Of a stretch of 64,000 nt of DNA, positions 1 to 12,579 are shown piece after piece. Location: assembly GCA_035048485.1 (NCBI GenBank), contig CM068585.1, positions 16,163,501-16,227,500 of the forward strand, given 5' to 3'. Under the pieces are notes generated by a model, which made no database searches, had not been told where the DNA came from, and was given only the letters and a program-made list of their open reading frames with translations. Numbering within the stretch: the first letter of the stretch is position 1; each line of letters begins with the position of its first letter. Position numbers and translations under genes: made by a program. The stretch comes from Pteria penguin (lineage: Eukaryota > Mollusca > Bivalvia > Pterioida > Pteriidae).

Positions 1-299
1 TATGGCTGCATGCTATTGATAACTTATTCTACTACTTTGCATGAAACAGAGGTCAGTGAAACATATATTATGTTATTGGAGGACTGGCTCCATTTTCGTT
101 AAGACTGGAGAGATGTGGATAGATTTTCAGTCATTTTGTATTTTCCCCTGGTCTATAGAGGCTTGGAAAATCCTTGTGAGGTCTGTAGCTACAGACAGGG
201 CCGTCTACCAGTGAAAGTGAGGTAAATATCATCTGGTCTAGTAGCTTTGTTTGGTTTGAGGGTGGCCAAAAGATAAAACATCCCTTCATGATACTTAGT

Positions 300-1130
300 A
301 AATCTGATGTAAAGTCAGTTACTTTCGTATTTTACAATGGTGTGGAATGATTGATATATCGTCCGAGGTAAACCTGGTGAAAAGCGAAGGAGTTGTTGTC
401 TCTCCTGCAGTTTTGCTGGGTCGTTTTCTGGATGTGCCTGCATCTCAATCAGTGTCTTTGTCATGCTGTATTTGAAGACGAATACTGTTTTTAGACAAAC
501 ATTTTATTTTCCTGTAGCACTGTCATTGGCTGAAAGTACTTGAATGTAAAATACGAAAGTAATTGGTGTCACATGACTATACCACATGGACATTCACAGA
601 CCCCTGAAATTCAGAGGTGAAACCAGATGCCTGGGAGGAGTGAGCGTCTCCTGTTTGAATGGCCTCGCCCACCAAGAATGCCATTAAATACAGACGAAAC
701 AAATATTATTCAGTACTATATATGTACATGAATGTGAACAAACACTGTGTAGAAGTGCCACTGCCACATAGTATCAAGAAAAAGGGTATAATAATACTAA
801 AATCAAGCCCTCCGCTTAGAGTTTTACGAGGTCCATTCTGCAAGGGGAATTTGTGTAACGTTAATGTAATATACGAAGGTAACTCGTGTCACATGACTAT
901 GGCGTTAACAATATACCGCAGTGGACATTCACGCACCCCTGGAAAACAGAGGTGAGACCTGATACCCGAGAGGAGTGAGCGTCTTCCGATTGACTAACCA
1001 CACCCGCCGTGAATGCCCTCACATACGGACTAAACAAATATAATACAACACTGTATATGTACATGAATGTGAACAAACACTGTTTAGAAAGTGCCACTGC
1101 TCGTAAAAATGTTCCCTGCAGATGGTTTGA
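300..1130. repeat. Imperfect tandem duplication (about 335 bp) with an inverted fragment
   Basis: Two similar blocks lie about 335 bp apart. The string GGACATTCAC at 588 recurs at 923, followed in both by AGAGGTGA, GAGGAGTGAGCGTCT and TGTACATGAATGTGAACAAA. A fragment near 318-335 is the reverse complement of 545-562 (TGTAAAATACGAAAGTAA), so part of the unit is also present inverted. Short reading frames here run through the repeat and I do not regard them as genes. Confidence 0.6.
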
Positions 1131-1569
1131 CTTAAGTGTCATTATACTCTTTTTCCTGATGTTGTGTGGCTGTGGAGCTTTTCTACACCTTTTCCCACTT
1201 CTGAAAATATTATAAGTTTGTGTACTGAAATTTTTCTAATGTACATGCACTAACACACACCCGTTGTATCCGTCAGTAGTGCTCGCGCTGAGCATCATTT
1301 CTGGTGATCACGACAAATGTCGTTATTAGGACTTATTATTATTATCTATAATTATATTTTTTATATAATTATATCATTTTATTCTACATCCTTATTTATA
1401 ACGACATAACAAATAGTTAAAACGACATTAATAGTCGTTATTTAGGAATTGGTTTTATGTTTTGTGCTTCGTTGGTGTATATTGGCAGTAGGGAATGCAA
1501 AAATATGTAACGCACGAAGTCTAGTAAAACGAAATCTAACCTGCAATTCTAAAATTGTAATATAAGTCA
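1131..1569. other. Unassigned AT-rich sequence
   Basis: No gene, RNA or recognised repeat seen. It contains AT-rich direct repeats around TTATTATTATCTATAATTAT and short ACGACATTAAT/GTCGTTATTA inverted pairs. Confidence 0.4.
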
Positions 1570-1746
1570 CATGCGCGGATCCAGAAATTTTTGTCAGAGG
1601 GGGTCCAACCAAAAAAGGTAAATTTTTTCTCTTAGACGAGGGGGGCCAACCCCAAAAATGCCCAAATATTACCTTTTTTTGGTAAAATTTTCGGATCCCA
1701 GGGGGGATCCAGACCCCCCTAACCACCCCTCTCTGTATCCACGCAT
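1570..1746. mobile_element. Small TIR element (MITE-like), family 1 copy 1
   Basis: About 177 bp. The left end (CATGCGCGGATCCAGAAA) and the reverse complement of the right end (CATGCGTGGATACAGAGA) form imperfect terminal inverted repeats. The interior has G-rich and C-rich runs and the phrase CCAACCCCAAAAATG. A second copy lies at 14371-14549 and a divergent relative near 45725. No coding capacity, so presumably a non-autonomous DNA element; the superfamily is not determined. Confidence 0.6.
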
Positions 1747-2466
1747 GAGTCATGTCATGAGCATTGGCGGAAATTTGTTAAAGTGTTGCAGCCTCCCATG
1801 ACTAATGTTTTGCACTATTCGGTCCGGAAAGGGGATTGTAGCCCTAAAAATGGTCGAAAATGACCCTTTTTTTCTTGGAAGGGGGGTTAAAATTTTTCAA
1901 TCAAAATGAGGTATCAGCAAATGATGTAACAAATGTAAGAAAAAATATACTTGGTATTGGGTAAGCACAATATCTAAACCACAGAGGAGCTTTGCATATA
2001 AGCAACATAAAACAATCATAAAAAACGAGTTTTCTTTGTAAGTAAATACCTTCATCACTGTGGCAGATTTGAAATCATCTCTGTATACCAAACGGACATC
2101 TATTCAATCATTACGATCAACCAATAATATTTCATTTATAAATATAAACCTTCCCCTGACAAAACATGATCCCACATATTTGAGGGATGTTATCAATGGT
2201 TCTTGTTAAAATACTTACTATACACTTTATCTTATATTCTACTGTTATCTCCATAGAAATGAGTGAAAAACAAAATCATTGGCAGATTCTGTAATGGCTT
2301 TAATTAAAATAAACTTAATCACATTTCCAATACACAAATCATAAGTCACAATGTCAACTAGCACTTTTGAGGATTTGAAACTTAATAGCACAGACTACAT
2401 TGACTATGCACAGTATGATGTAGTAAATTCGCACAGATAAAACACACACACGAACACAATATATAT
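1747..2466. other. Unassigned sequence with a weak repeat trace
   Basis: Positions 1815-1890 (AAAAATGGTCGAAAATGACC followed by a G run) resemble the interior style of the adjacent TIR element and may be an older relative. Nothing else recognised. Confidence 0.35.
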
Positions 2467-3019
2467 GTGAACATGATAGAGGCCATTGTGGCATCGAGGG
2501 TGGGGCCTCTACAGGAGACGATAACTATACTCTCGGAAGAGAACAAGTCCGTGAGGCAGCAGGTGGACGACCTGGAAATGTATAGTCGAAGGAGCTGTAT
2601 ACGGCTGACGGGTATCTCTGAAGATCAAGAGGATACGGACAGCGCCATCATGGAAGTAGCTGCTAAGCTTGAGATCCCCCTCCAGCAAACCGACATTGCT
2701 GTCTCTCATCGTGTTGGTCCAAAGTCAAATGACAGACCACGACAGATCATTGCACGAATCAACAATTATCAACTTAAACACCGCCTACTTAAAAGCAGTA
2801 AAAATCATTGGCATGCAGAACATCCATATAAACCAAGACTTAACCAAAGCCCGGAACAAAATAGCGTATGAAGCTCGCCAAATGGTCAAAAGGAAGCAAG
2901 CTAAATCTACATTTGTGTGGGATGGTAAAATTTTCATAATAGATTGGAACGAGAAAAAACACAAAGTACTGTGCCTTGATGATCTGATCAAGGTTCAGAG
3001 CCTGCTTCAGTCCTCCTAA
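2467..3019 (+). pseudogene. LINE ORF1 remnant (L1-type RNA-binding ORF1p, frameshifted)
   Basis: The first frame gives a coiled-coil stretch (LQETITILSEENKSVRQQV) leading into the conserved DLEMYSRRSCIRLTGI block, which corresponds to the coiled coil and RRM start of L1-like ORF1 proteins. These are trimeric RNA chaperones that coat element RNA in the RNP. Near 2800-2820 the frame shifts to the next one, which continues with KARNKIAYEARQMVKRKQ and FVWDGKIFI, the conserved C-terminal region. The N-terminus is missing. The relation to the family is a motif judgement; the frameshift is visible directly. Confidence 0.75.
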
Positions 3020-3461
3020 AGTGGATCCCTTCTTATAATAGAGGTGGACTGAGGTAGCAGTGATACCATACAAATTTACAACTTTGTTTACGTTTCTTAC
3101 TATTCCATTCAATCCAACGGGATGTATAGAATCCAATCAAATCACTGCATCGAGCTGTTCTTGAAACCACCCTAGTAAATTTTCTCACAGTTACACTCCA
3201 GCTATTCTGTTTCACTCCAGGCGGATAGCTCATTCACTTATTATGAAAATTATAAATGTTCCATACTATCTGTTCACAAACCCACGTCTTGTGCACGCAG
3301 TACATGAACAGTCTACAATTAATTTGTAAATATGTTTCTATTTCCGTTCTTCACTTTATATGTATCATTCAGCTCTCATGGTTATTGTGGCAAAAATGCA
3401 CATACAGGTTTCCTATTCTGCTCTTTGAATATTGATATAAAGGACTCTTCTATTACTTGAA

Positions 3462-6400
3462 ATGGGGATATCCTTAGATGCATTCAGAGCACGAGTGGGA
3501 AATTTTTATGACAATGTTCTAGAATCTGGGGGAAAATTAAATATGTTAACAGTTATTTTCGCAAATTTGCTTACTTTGTATGGTCACTCAGCTGTGACTG
3601 TTGTGATATACATACATTTCATAGTGACACCCATAGATACACCATCTCATTGGGGTGGTCGTAATATCAAATCATATGTATATTCTTTTCAATCAGCCAC
3701 ATTACAAGCTAGATATATTTCTGTACTATGATTGAATCAATTTTTAACAGTGATTGTGATTATATTTAGTACATTACTATTGATACTATGTGGCGATATA
3801 GAATTGAATCCGGGTCCTTTGGTCGATTCTATGTCAACTTTATTTGATGAAAGTGACACCAATAATGCATTTATATTACATGATGATTCCATCACAAATA
3901 CCCGCAACTGTTTATCACTATGTCACTTGAATGTGCAGAGTATAAGAAGTAAAGTAAATGAAATTAATTGCAACTTATACAACTTTGATATACTTTGTTT
4001 TACAGAAAGCTGGTTAAATATTGATATTACTGATGAAAATGTAAAACTAGATGGTTTTGATTTCCCTTTTAGATGTGACAGATTGGATAGACAAGGTGGG
4101 GGAGTAATTGTCTTTACTAATTGTGGAATAGCGTGTAAAAGGCGAAATGACCTAGAAATTAACAACTTGGAATGCGTGTGGATAGAGGTTAAAACGCACA
4201 ACAATTATGTTCTTATTGGCACATTTTATAGACCACCAAACAGTCAATGTAATATATGGGATCTAGTTGAAGAATCTTTTGAACGTGCATTTAATACTAA
4301 ACATGCAAACATACTTATTACAGGTGACTTTAACGAAAACCAATCACAAGCCAAAAACACAAAAATCAGCATGCTCATGCATAAATACCAGTTCAAACAA
4401 CTTATAACACAACCTACCTCAATAACAGAAAACACATCAACACTCATCGACTTACTCATTACAAATAACTCACAAATCATCAAACATTCCGCAGTTGTCG
4501 AACCCTTTTTAGATGTAAATATTCGTAACCATTGTCCAATTATTTGTTTTCTCAACATTACAAAACCAATTAAACATACAATCTACCGGCATATATGGCT
4601 CTACGACATCGGAAATTTTGATCAATATAGACATGAGCTATCACAATGTGATTGGGACTTGACTGTAGATAATAACAAAGACATCGATTCAATCGTTCAA
4701 GATATTACTGAAAAAATCTTGCAGTCAGCATCTCTCTCCATTCCTAATAAAATTGTCAAAATACACACCAATGATATTCCTTGGATATCTTCTGATATTA
4801 AAAGAGCCATGAGGAAACGAAATAGACTCAGGAAGAAAGCTAAGAAATCTTATAATCCATTCGATTGGTCTAATTTTAGAAAATCCCGGAATCATGTAAC
4901 TAAACTTTAAAGAATAGCAAAACAATCGTTTCATGAAAAATTGTGTTATAAAATAAACTCAAACAAATTCGGATCTAAAGACTGGTGGAAGTTAGTGAAA
5001 CAGCTTTCAAAATTTTCCAAACAAAACTCTTCTATTAACGTTCTTATTAAAACTGATGGTACTTTGGCAACTGATGATGTTGATAAAGTTAACATCCTAA
5101 ATGATTTCTTTTCCTCTCAGTCAAACATAAACGACAACAACAAACTCTTACAACCAATACTACAAAGTCACACTCAAATTGATAATATACACATAACAGA
5201 AGATGATATTGAAGACATTCTACTTACACTTAATACAACAAAGGCTAATGGTCCTGACGATGTGAGTTTAAGATTGCTCAAATAGGCACATAATGAGCTA
5301 AAGTATCCCCTGTGTTGCCTATTTAACCTATCAATAAGTAGTTCAACCTTTCCTTCTTCTTGGAAACTAGCAAATGTGGTTCCGGTATTTAAGAAAAACG
5401 ATCCTCAAAAGCCCGAAAATTACCGCCCTATATCTTTGTTATGTATCATTGGTAAAGTTCTTGAAAAATGTGTATATAAACATCTTCACAACTATATTTT
5501 GACTAATGATCTACTTTCATCACACCAATCTGGATTCCGCCCTGGAGACTCTACCATAAATTAACTACTCTACATAACTAATGAATTTTCTAAAGCATTA
5601 GATGACGGAAAAGAGATCAGAACCGTATTTTTTGACATCAGTAAAGCTTTCGACCGAGTTTGGCACAAAGGTCTGCTTCAAAAACTAAAATCGTTTGGTA
5701 TACATGGAAAACTACATGATTGGATTACTGACTACATCAATGATCGAAAGCAAAGAGTAGTGATCAATGGCAGAGTCTCAAAGGTCAACTGCGTCAATGC
5801 TGGTGTTCCTCAAGGATCAATTCTTGGTCCCCTCTTGTTTCTTCTGTTCATTAATGATATTGTTCATGAAGTCAACTGCAACATCAAACTTTTCGCAGAT
5901 GACACATCAATTTATATTATTGTTGAAAATCCAATTGTTGATGCTCTTACTATGAACGCCAATTTAAGCAGAATTCACGAATGGTCAGATCGTTGGCTAG
6001 TTAATTTCAATCCCCAGAAAACAGAATCAATGATCATATCAAGCAAACAAACACCCCCGTATCATCCTCCCCTACAATGGAACAACACACCTATTATCCA
6101 AGTCGACCAACACAAACAGGGATAACATTAAACAAATACTTGAATTGGGGAGATCACAGACTCAACTATAGAAAAAGCATACAAAAAACTAAACATTCTT
6201 TTACGTCTCAAATTCACCCTCGACAGACGCACACTACAAACAATGTACTTCTCATTCATACGACCTATCTTAGAATATGGTGATATAATATGGGACAATT
6301 GCCCCCAATACTATAAAGACCGCATTGAGGCCATAAATATAGAAGCAGCGAGAGTAGTAACAGGGGCAACAAAATTTGTAAGTCTTCGAGCTCTTTTTCG

Positions 6401-7048
6401 AGAAACAGGATGGCAAACTCTGGAAAAACGTAGAGAAAATCACAAACTTATTCAAATGTTCAAAATTGTCAATGGTTTAAGTCCCACTTATCTCACCACC
6501 ATTCTACCACCGCAACATGCACAACAACACTCACATAACACCAGACATGCAAGCAACTACACTAGTATCAATTGTAGAACAACTCACCACTTCGACAGCT
6601 ACTTCCCATCAACAATCCGCCTCTGGAATTATCTCCCTCAACACTTTAAACAGATACACACATTACAATCTTTCAAAAATGCACTAGACACCGATTCCAT
6701 AGTAATTCCACACATGTATTTCATTGGTCCTCGCAAAGGTCAAATACATCACGCGCGACTTCGTATGAACTGCAGTACTCTGAAACATCATTTAGTTATA
6801 AAAAAAACCTTATTCCAAGTCCATTATGTAGCTGCGGTGAAATAGAAACAACAACGCATTACCTTCTTCACTGTACTAACTATACAGACGAAAGACTATT
6901 ATACTTACATGCCATCAATCTACCCAATCTGTCAACAAATTCACTATTATTTGGTAATACAAATCTCACACAAACAGAAAACGAAGCTATATTTGAATCA
7001 GTCCAAACTTTTATTATCAAATCAAAACGATTTGACATGCCGGTATAA
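3462..7048 (+). pseudogene. LINE ORF2: 2A motif, AP-type endonuclease, reverse transcriptase, CCHC tail; broken
   Basis: In LINEs this protein nicks the target and reverse-transcribes the element RNA on it (target-primed reverse transcription). Start chosen at ATG 3462 (MGISLDAFRARVG...). A hydrophobic segment and a 2A motif (3789-3818) come next. The endonuclease follows: LNVQS, TESWL (Glu at 4005), YRPP, GDFN (4323-4334) and NHCPI (4527), where the catalytic Asp of the usual SDH is Asn. The RT has NYRPISLL, FFDISKAFDRVWH, GVPQGSILGP and FADD at 5892-5903. The C-terminus has RLRMNCSTL and a CSCG..ETTTHYLLHC knuckle (about 6823-6870). Stops at 3729 (TGA), 4908 (TAA), 5283 (TAG) and 5562 (TAA) all lie in one frame. 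Compensating frameshifts sit near 6100-6165 and another in the A-run at about 6801-6808. The copy is clearly dead. Confidence 0.88.
3741..3818 (+). other. 2A-like ribosome-skipping peptide preceded by a hydrophobic segment
   Basis: Translation in the ORF2 frame gives a hydrophobic run (LTVIVIIFSTLLLIL) followed by CGDIELNPGP at 3789-3818. This matches the established 2A consensus D(V/I)ExNPG|P, at which the ribosome fails to form the final Gly-Pro bond and two products are released. 2A-like sequences are known near the N-terminus of ORF2 in some CR1/L2/Rex1-group LINEs of invertebrates. The motif is complete here although the surrounding ORF is broken; an in-frame TGA at 3729 lies just upstream. 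Confidence 0.85.
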
Positions 7049-7612
7049 TAGAAACAATCAGACCCCACCACTGAACCCGCCGTTTACATCCTAATTACAA
7101 TTTATTATATAGAAATATCACAATATATATATTTCCCCGTTATTGCCACATATAACCAAAATTTTGTTTGTTATTATTTTTTCTTCTTCTATTTTCAACA
7201 TTTTGCCGTCTTGGCAGCATGTATCTTATTCTTAGTAGACACCATCATTTCAATCATTTATTAATATTTGCTTTTCTTATTGTAATTGCTTTTTCTCCTT
7301 TGCCGTCACGGCAAAAAGGAACCTCGTGTTAATAATCTTTACAATTCTTTTTCTATATTGATTTATTTTCTTATTTATATATTTATTATTAGATCACGCT
7401 CCAGCAACAAATAATGAAAAGTATTTATATGTATAATAATTAAGAATGTATCTCACTTGAGTTTTCTATTCAGATCGCACTTTATATATATATATCTATA
7501 GGAGATGAATTTATATAAGCATTACTGCTTGTTTTCAGATCCTTACATTGCATTGTTAATTACTTATATGTATGTGTATATATGATTACTTGAAATAAAT
7601 ACAGTTTAAACT
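7049..7612 (+). other. LINE 3' untranslated region
   Basis: AT-rich, non-coding. Two hairpin-forming phrases (TTTTGCCGTCTTGGCA near 7201 and TTTGCCGTCACGGCAAA near 7301) are candidates for 3' structures recognised by the RT. The end is inferred from AATAAATACAGTTTAAA at about 7594, a string that also closes fragments near 45480 and 62350. Confidence 0.55.
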
Positions 7613-8508
7613 ATTTGACAATTTATCACGAAATATCTAGATGAGTGTGGTGGGTGGGTGGGAAATTTGACATCTGCAGCACTAGCGCTACCCGTTGAAA
7701 AGGAATAACTGTTGCTATTTACAGCCTGATATACCGATGCTACACGTTGTAAACGAGACCCTCGATACTAATAATAGACATAAGAGTTATCCTTCTTAGC
7801 TCGACATTTCATTTCGATAACGTGTCACCACAAATTGCGTGTGATAGTGTCAGTTTTTAAAATTGTAGTTTCATTCAAAGTAGTGGGGTTTAACAAAAAC
7901 AAATCGTTGCTAAATTGGAGATATGCATTTGGACCGTCACCTCGGGCATTAGTTTGGTTTTGGGTCCAACAGTCAACAATCATACAATGAAGACGGTCAC
8001 ATAGATTTTTTTTCAAATACTTTGTTAATAAATCAGATAGTAACAGCTTGGCGACTGATAATTTGCATGAAGTTAAGGTTTGATGGTAGCTGAGTTTTAT
8101 GGAGAAGTCCGGATGTACTGATGGAGTAATAAACGTGAAAGTGTGATCATAAAACCAACTATGAGCATACCACACATGAAATACGGAATATTCATAAATA
8201 TCTCATTCCAAAAGCAGCATATTGATAAACAACATCTCTTTGCTCATGATAAAACTTTTCAAAGTTTTATTTTACATGGGCATAATCATTACTTCTGAAA
8301 TTGTTATGAAATCCTTTAAAAATTCTGTATTGTTGTCAGTTAGTAGTAAGTTGGGTAAGTAGTTAGTTTGTTGGTTAGGTAGTAAATTAGACCGTAGTCA
8401 GTTAATTAAATAGTTAGTTTCTTTATTATTTTTTTACCAATCGTGTGTTTGTTGAGTATTCGATTCATTGTCCGTCTGTCCAAAAACATTGACTCAAACA
8501 AAATTTAT
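7613..8508. other. Unassigned; one unrecognised minus-strand reading frame
   Basis: A 116-codon frame runs on the minus strand from 8175 to 7825. It has no motif, signal peptide or splice context I recognise and may be chance. Around 8340-8420 there are degenerate TTAGTTAG/AGTTAGTT repeats. Nothing else supported. Confidence 0.3.
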
Positions 8509-8608
8509 ATAAAGCACAAATAGAATCAGTGAAACACCTGGGAGTACTATGGACCTTGGATCTCCGAAGAAATACCTGTAGAAAATAAAGACAAATTAGA
8601 CAAACATA
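8509..8608 (+). repeat. 100-bp dispersed module, copy 1
   Basis: Starts ATAAAGCACAAATAGAATC and ends GACAAATTAGACAAACAT. By eye it is essentially identical to 50371-50469 and 50758-50856. Here it is followed directly by a CATA microsatellite. The near identity of copies 42 kb apart suggests recent dispersal. Confidence 0.75.
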
Positions 8609-8760
8609 CATACATACATACATACCTACATACACTGTATATACATATCTACATACCTACCCACATACTTACCTACATACATACATACCTACATACATGT
8701 ATATATGTACCTACATACATATATTCATTCCTACTTACATACATACATACACACATAAGC
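8605..8760 (+). repeat. (CATA)n/(CCTA) microsatellite, interrupted
   Basis: About 150 bp of CATA with CCTA, TGTA and CACA interruptions, starting at the edge of the preceding dispersed module. Confidence 0.85.
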
Positions 8761-8975
8761 TAGTGTTTATGTTTATGTGTATAATGGGGCACTCACTCTA
8801 CCAGGATACTGATTAGATATAAATGTAATATTCCTTTTTCCCGCTTTACACTTCTTTGTATTGCGTAACACTCTATATACCAGATTGATATTTCTGTACA
8901 TGTATATTAAAGTGGAAATAGCAGGAGAGGGGGGCACGGCCGGAGCTGCGTAGGCCAGTGCCACCCCTCGGTTCA

Positions 8976-9032
8976 GATGATGATGATGATGATGATGACG
9001 ATGATGACGACGACGACGACGATGATGATGAT
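8976..9032 (+). repeat. (GAT)n/(GAC)n trinucleotide microsatellite
   Basis: A run of GAT triplets with an internal block of GAC triplets near 9004-9020. No open exon context supports a poly-Asp coding repeat. Confidence 0.85.
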
Positions 9033-9604
9033 GCAGGGTCTTCTTTCATACTATTTAAAGTTGTATACCCTACAATTCGGTATTATTTAAAAAATTATGG
9101 CATGTGAAGCAAAAACTGTATTTTTCTCGTATGGCTGAAGTTGTTAACTTGTTAATAACATTTTTTTATTGCTTCAAACCTTTGCAGATATCAATATAAA
9201 AAAATACTTTGTAAATAAAGAGGGTATTCCATAAAAACAAATATGACCTGATTATGCGTATGCGCAGTTTAATCAAAACAAATACGATGAAGGGAGGCTC
9301 CAAAAGAAAACAATTTCAGTAAATTCTAACTTTAGCAGACTTGAATGCAGATTTTTTAAGTTACTCGTCAAGTTTATTCACCTCGCCCTCAATGATGCGG
9401 CTTCCGAATTAGATCACGTGATAAGTTGGTTGTAAACATTCTGTTTACAAACATCGCGTTTTATACAGCCGTATCTCGCTTAATACGACGAATTTGATCA
9501 CAACATTTGCAAGGATCTTTATTAAATATGTTTTAGGCTTATATATATAATCAAAACAATTTAGAATAAATTTGCCTATAATATGCGAACATAGGGTAAA
9601 CAGC

Positions 9605-9750
9605 TTTAACTAGTGGTGATCTTCTTTCATGTCATATACTTTGTGTGTATTGTGCGTCTTCTTTCACTGTATATACTTAGTGTATATAGTGCGTCTTTTT
9701 TCATATTATGTAGTAGTGTGTATGATGCGTCTTCTTTCCTGTAATACCTG
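9605..9750 (+). repeat. Degenerate tandem repeat, three to four units of about 55 bp
   Basis: Recurring phrase GCGTCTTCTTTC (or TGATCTTCTTTCAT) followed by ATATACTTTGTGTGTAT-like sequence, at about 9618, 9655, 9686 and 9727. Confidence 0.6.
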
Positions 9751-11571
9751 GCTGGGAGTTAGGACAAGCAATGGGTGAAAACGTCACATGAATTAACTTC
9801 ATGTTGCAGTTTCCCCCTTTGTCCTGCATTAGATCTCCTCCCAGAAGCCCTATATAGGACTCGACCGCAGATATGAAAGAAATGAGGTTTTATATGCGAA
9901 ACACAAAGTAAATAAATACATGTACTTCGTTGGGGTCACCGTTAGGTATCCGTACATGCTATACTATACCTGATAAATAGACATGCCGTTCGACACCTGT
10001 AAAACATAATAAAAAAATATATAATCGCACCATAAATGACAGAAGGTGTACATAATTTCTATTCTCAAACTCAACTACGACCACTGCGATATATTTTACT
10101 CACAATACCCATGACATGTCTTTGTCACTGACCATTGGTGTAACTTCGGTACGGGAAACACATCTACGGCCTCGGTTGAGTTGACAAGCGACGGGGAGTA
10201 CTGATGTACAGCAAATAACTCACACAGCTACTCATATCCCTCTGTATATAAACAAATATAAAAACATTATAACATCAACATTTGCCTAAATCAAAAGGTT
10301 CGCCTGAGTAAACTAAAAATTAAAAGTGTGCAATTATAACTGCTCTCAAATTTTAGAAATTAATTTAATCAATTATGACCTCTATTAGAAATATTTAAAC
10401 ATTTTATTGAGCTAAAATATTCAAAGAACAATATCTTATTTTCTTATCAAACTGTAGAAATAGCGATTCAATTTAATCTGAAATCATGAAAAATTAAGAG
10501 TAAGAAAATAATAATAATAAATACCTTGAATGTTCTGCCGATGTAGTCAGGTTACCATGCTGTCCGGAGGGTCGAAATTTCTTCCGATGACCAACGTAAG
10601 ACATACTAGGTGTATTTATACTACAAAATGCGGTCCAGACCAGATCTTACTGGACATAACCAATATTACAAAGGATATTTCGCCATAGTGAGTTAAAATC
10701 TAAGTTTGACACATTGCCGACTCCAAACGCATAATGTAAAATATTTATTTCATACCTGTACCAAATGGACCGATGTAAATTATGGATGGGTCTGATACTC
10801 ATTAAAATCATATTACGTTTTCATTTCATGGTTCATATTATTATCATAACGTTAAAATAGTATTATATAATAAATTCTATTGTTTTTTATGACTATAACT
10901 CATTCCTTTACCACATGTTAATTAAAATAAACTTTTTGTTTAATTCGAACACTCTATTTTCAACGCGAGTTGATTTGTTTGATCCGCCGAATCTTTTTTG
11001 CGTGCATAATTGTTCGAGGATTCGATTGTTCGAAAATTACATTTTCTTAATAATATTTTCATAGTTTCACCCGTATTTTAATGAATAACATCTTTATCAC
11101 CCCCCCCCTTTCCAATCAATAATTCTGTAATACTCAAAAGCTAGAAATCGTATATATTATACAATATCATCATTATCACTATACATTTCTCTAACTCATT
11201 CAAACTCGGTGATGGTATTTATTTATTTATTTACATACCGGTAAATGTAGGTAGATGATTTAATTTACTTTATAAAATTTTGAATGCAAAATGTCATTGT
11301 ACATCTATTGGGGAATACAACCTCATCGCTTCCGCAGTAATGACGTTTTAGGATGTTGCTATCCTTCCTCTTCTCCTTTCTAACACTGCTGGATCCACTC
11401 TTATGAACCTAGTAAGTTATGATTTCATTTTGTATTTCTCTGTTTGGAATTAAATTTAGGTAATGCATGTAAAATTCAGCGAATTCAAAACTGAAAAATA
11501 GAATTCCGGAACTTTCATATTAAGAGTGCTTCACATATTTTTAAATCAATACCTCACCAGTAACTGTTTTA
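9751..11571. other. Unassigned AT-rich sequence
   Basis: No coding region above background on either strand and no recognised repeat. A short C-run is at about 11101 and a TTTA run at about 11218. Confidence 0.4.
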
Positions 11572-11703
11572 CTCACAGGGTCTAGGTATAGCTAATAAGC
11601 CCCCAACACCCTCACTCTTGGCCCTCTCCTCCTCTTTTCGTTTTCCATAAAAAGGGCCAAGAGTGAGGGGTCGGGGGTTACCAGTGATACCTAGACCCTG
11701 TGG
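11572..11703. mobile_element. Foldback (hairpin) element, about 130 bp
   Basis: The left end CACAGGGTCTAGGTAT and the right end ATACCTAGACCCTGTG are exact reverse complements. Inside them, CCCTCACTCTTGGCCCT pairs with AGGGCCAAGAGTGAGGG. The short loop lies around 11625-11650. A non-coding MITE or foldback element. Confidence 0.75.
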
Positions 11704-12089
11704 TTTTACTAGTTTTAGATTTTGGGTTTATAGTGATGCATAAAACGTATCACTTTTTCTTTTTAGACGATCTATAGATATATGACTTTTTCCATTTGAT
11801 GATGTGCGATCGAAACGAGTGTTCGATTATTTGAAAATGGAATCTAGTATAATTATGCTAAGCTTATCAAATTAGTTGTATTATTTACATATTATTTCAA
11901 ACGTATTGGTTTTAATAACCCCCCTCCCCCCCCCCTTTCCCAAATAATAAACGATCGCATTCTTGTTATGTTCATTTTTGACAGCTAAATACTTATAAGT
12001 TGTTGTACTTTAATACTGGTATTATCATATTTCATTTAATATATTTATAAGACATGCCAAACACTTAGCCATGCAGCAATTTGATATCC

Positions 12090-12506
12090 AGTGGCAAATC
12101 CAGAAATTTCGAAATAGAATATGCATATCCATCTTTTAGCAGTGAAATTCTGCCAAGGGGCAGAAATGTTGCTAATTACAATAATGTATCCCTATCCCAT
12201 TCGTTTCTATCTTGACGTTTTCAGTAACCCGACAACTGAAAAGGTCAATATAGCAACGAGTCAGGTAGGGTACATTACTGTAGTTAAAGAGGCGCACCTT
12301 TAATAGTAATTCTGTATAGAATATGGGATTGTAACCCTAGTAATACCTCCGCCCCTAGATTGCATTTTGTTGCCATTTTTTTTTATCCGCCCGCTGTTTT
12401 GACAACCATCAATCAACAGAAATGTCTCAAATTCAACGTAATATTAAAGTATATGCATGTGTATTAATATTAGTGCTTTTAGTTTTGACAAAATTAAGTT
12501 TATATA
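12090..12506. other. Mostly unassigned; possible TIR-element edge
   Basis: CCAGTGGCAAATCCAGAAATTTC near 12090 resembles the outer end of the GGATCC-type TIR elements at 1570 and 45725, but no partner end was found. No gene supported. Confidence 0.3.
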
Positions 12507-12508
12507 AT

Positions 12509-12579
<71 letters not shown>

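Larger units (their letters stand above)
2467..7612 (+). mobile_element. Decayed CR1/L2-group non-LTR retrotransposon (LINE) with ORF1 and ORF2
   Basis: A near full-length LINE with an L1-type ORF1 remnant, a 440-bp spacer, ORF2 with endonuclease, reverse transcriptase and C-terminal CCHC knuckle, and an AT-rich 3'UTR. The UTR contains hairpins (TTTGCCGTCACGGCAAA near 7301) and ends near AAATAAATACAGTTTAAA at about 7593. The 5' end has no clear ORF1 start, so the copy is probably 5'-truncated. Many stops and several frameshifts show it is inactive. Clade assignment (CR1/L2/Rex1 group) rests on the RT motifs, the C-terminal knuckle and the 2A motif. Confidence 0.88.

Noticed and set aside
7825..8175. 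116-codon minus-strand frame as a gene
   Set aside because: No motif, no promoter or splice evidence; length is within chance for this AT-rich DNA.
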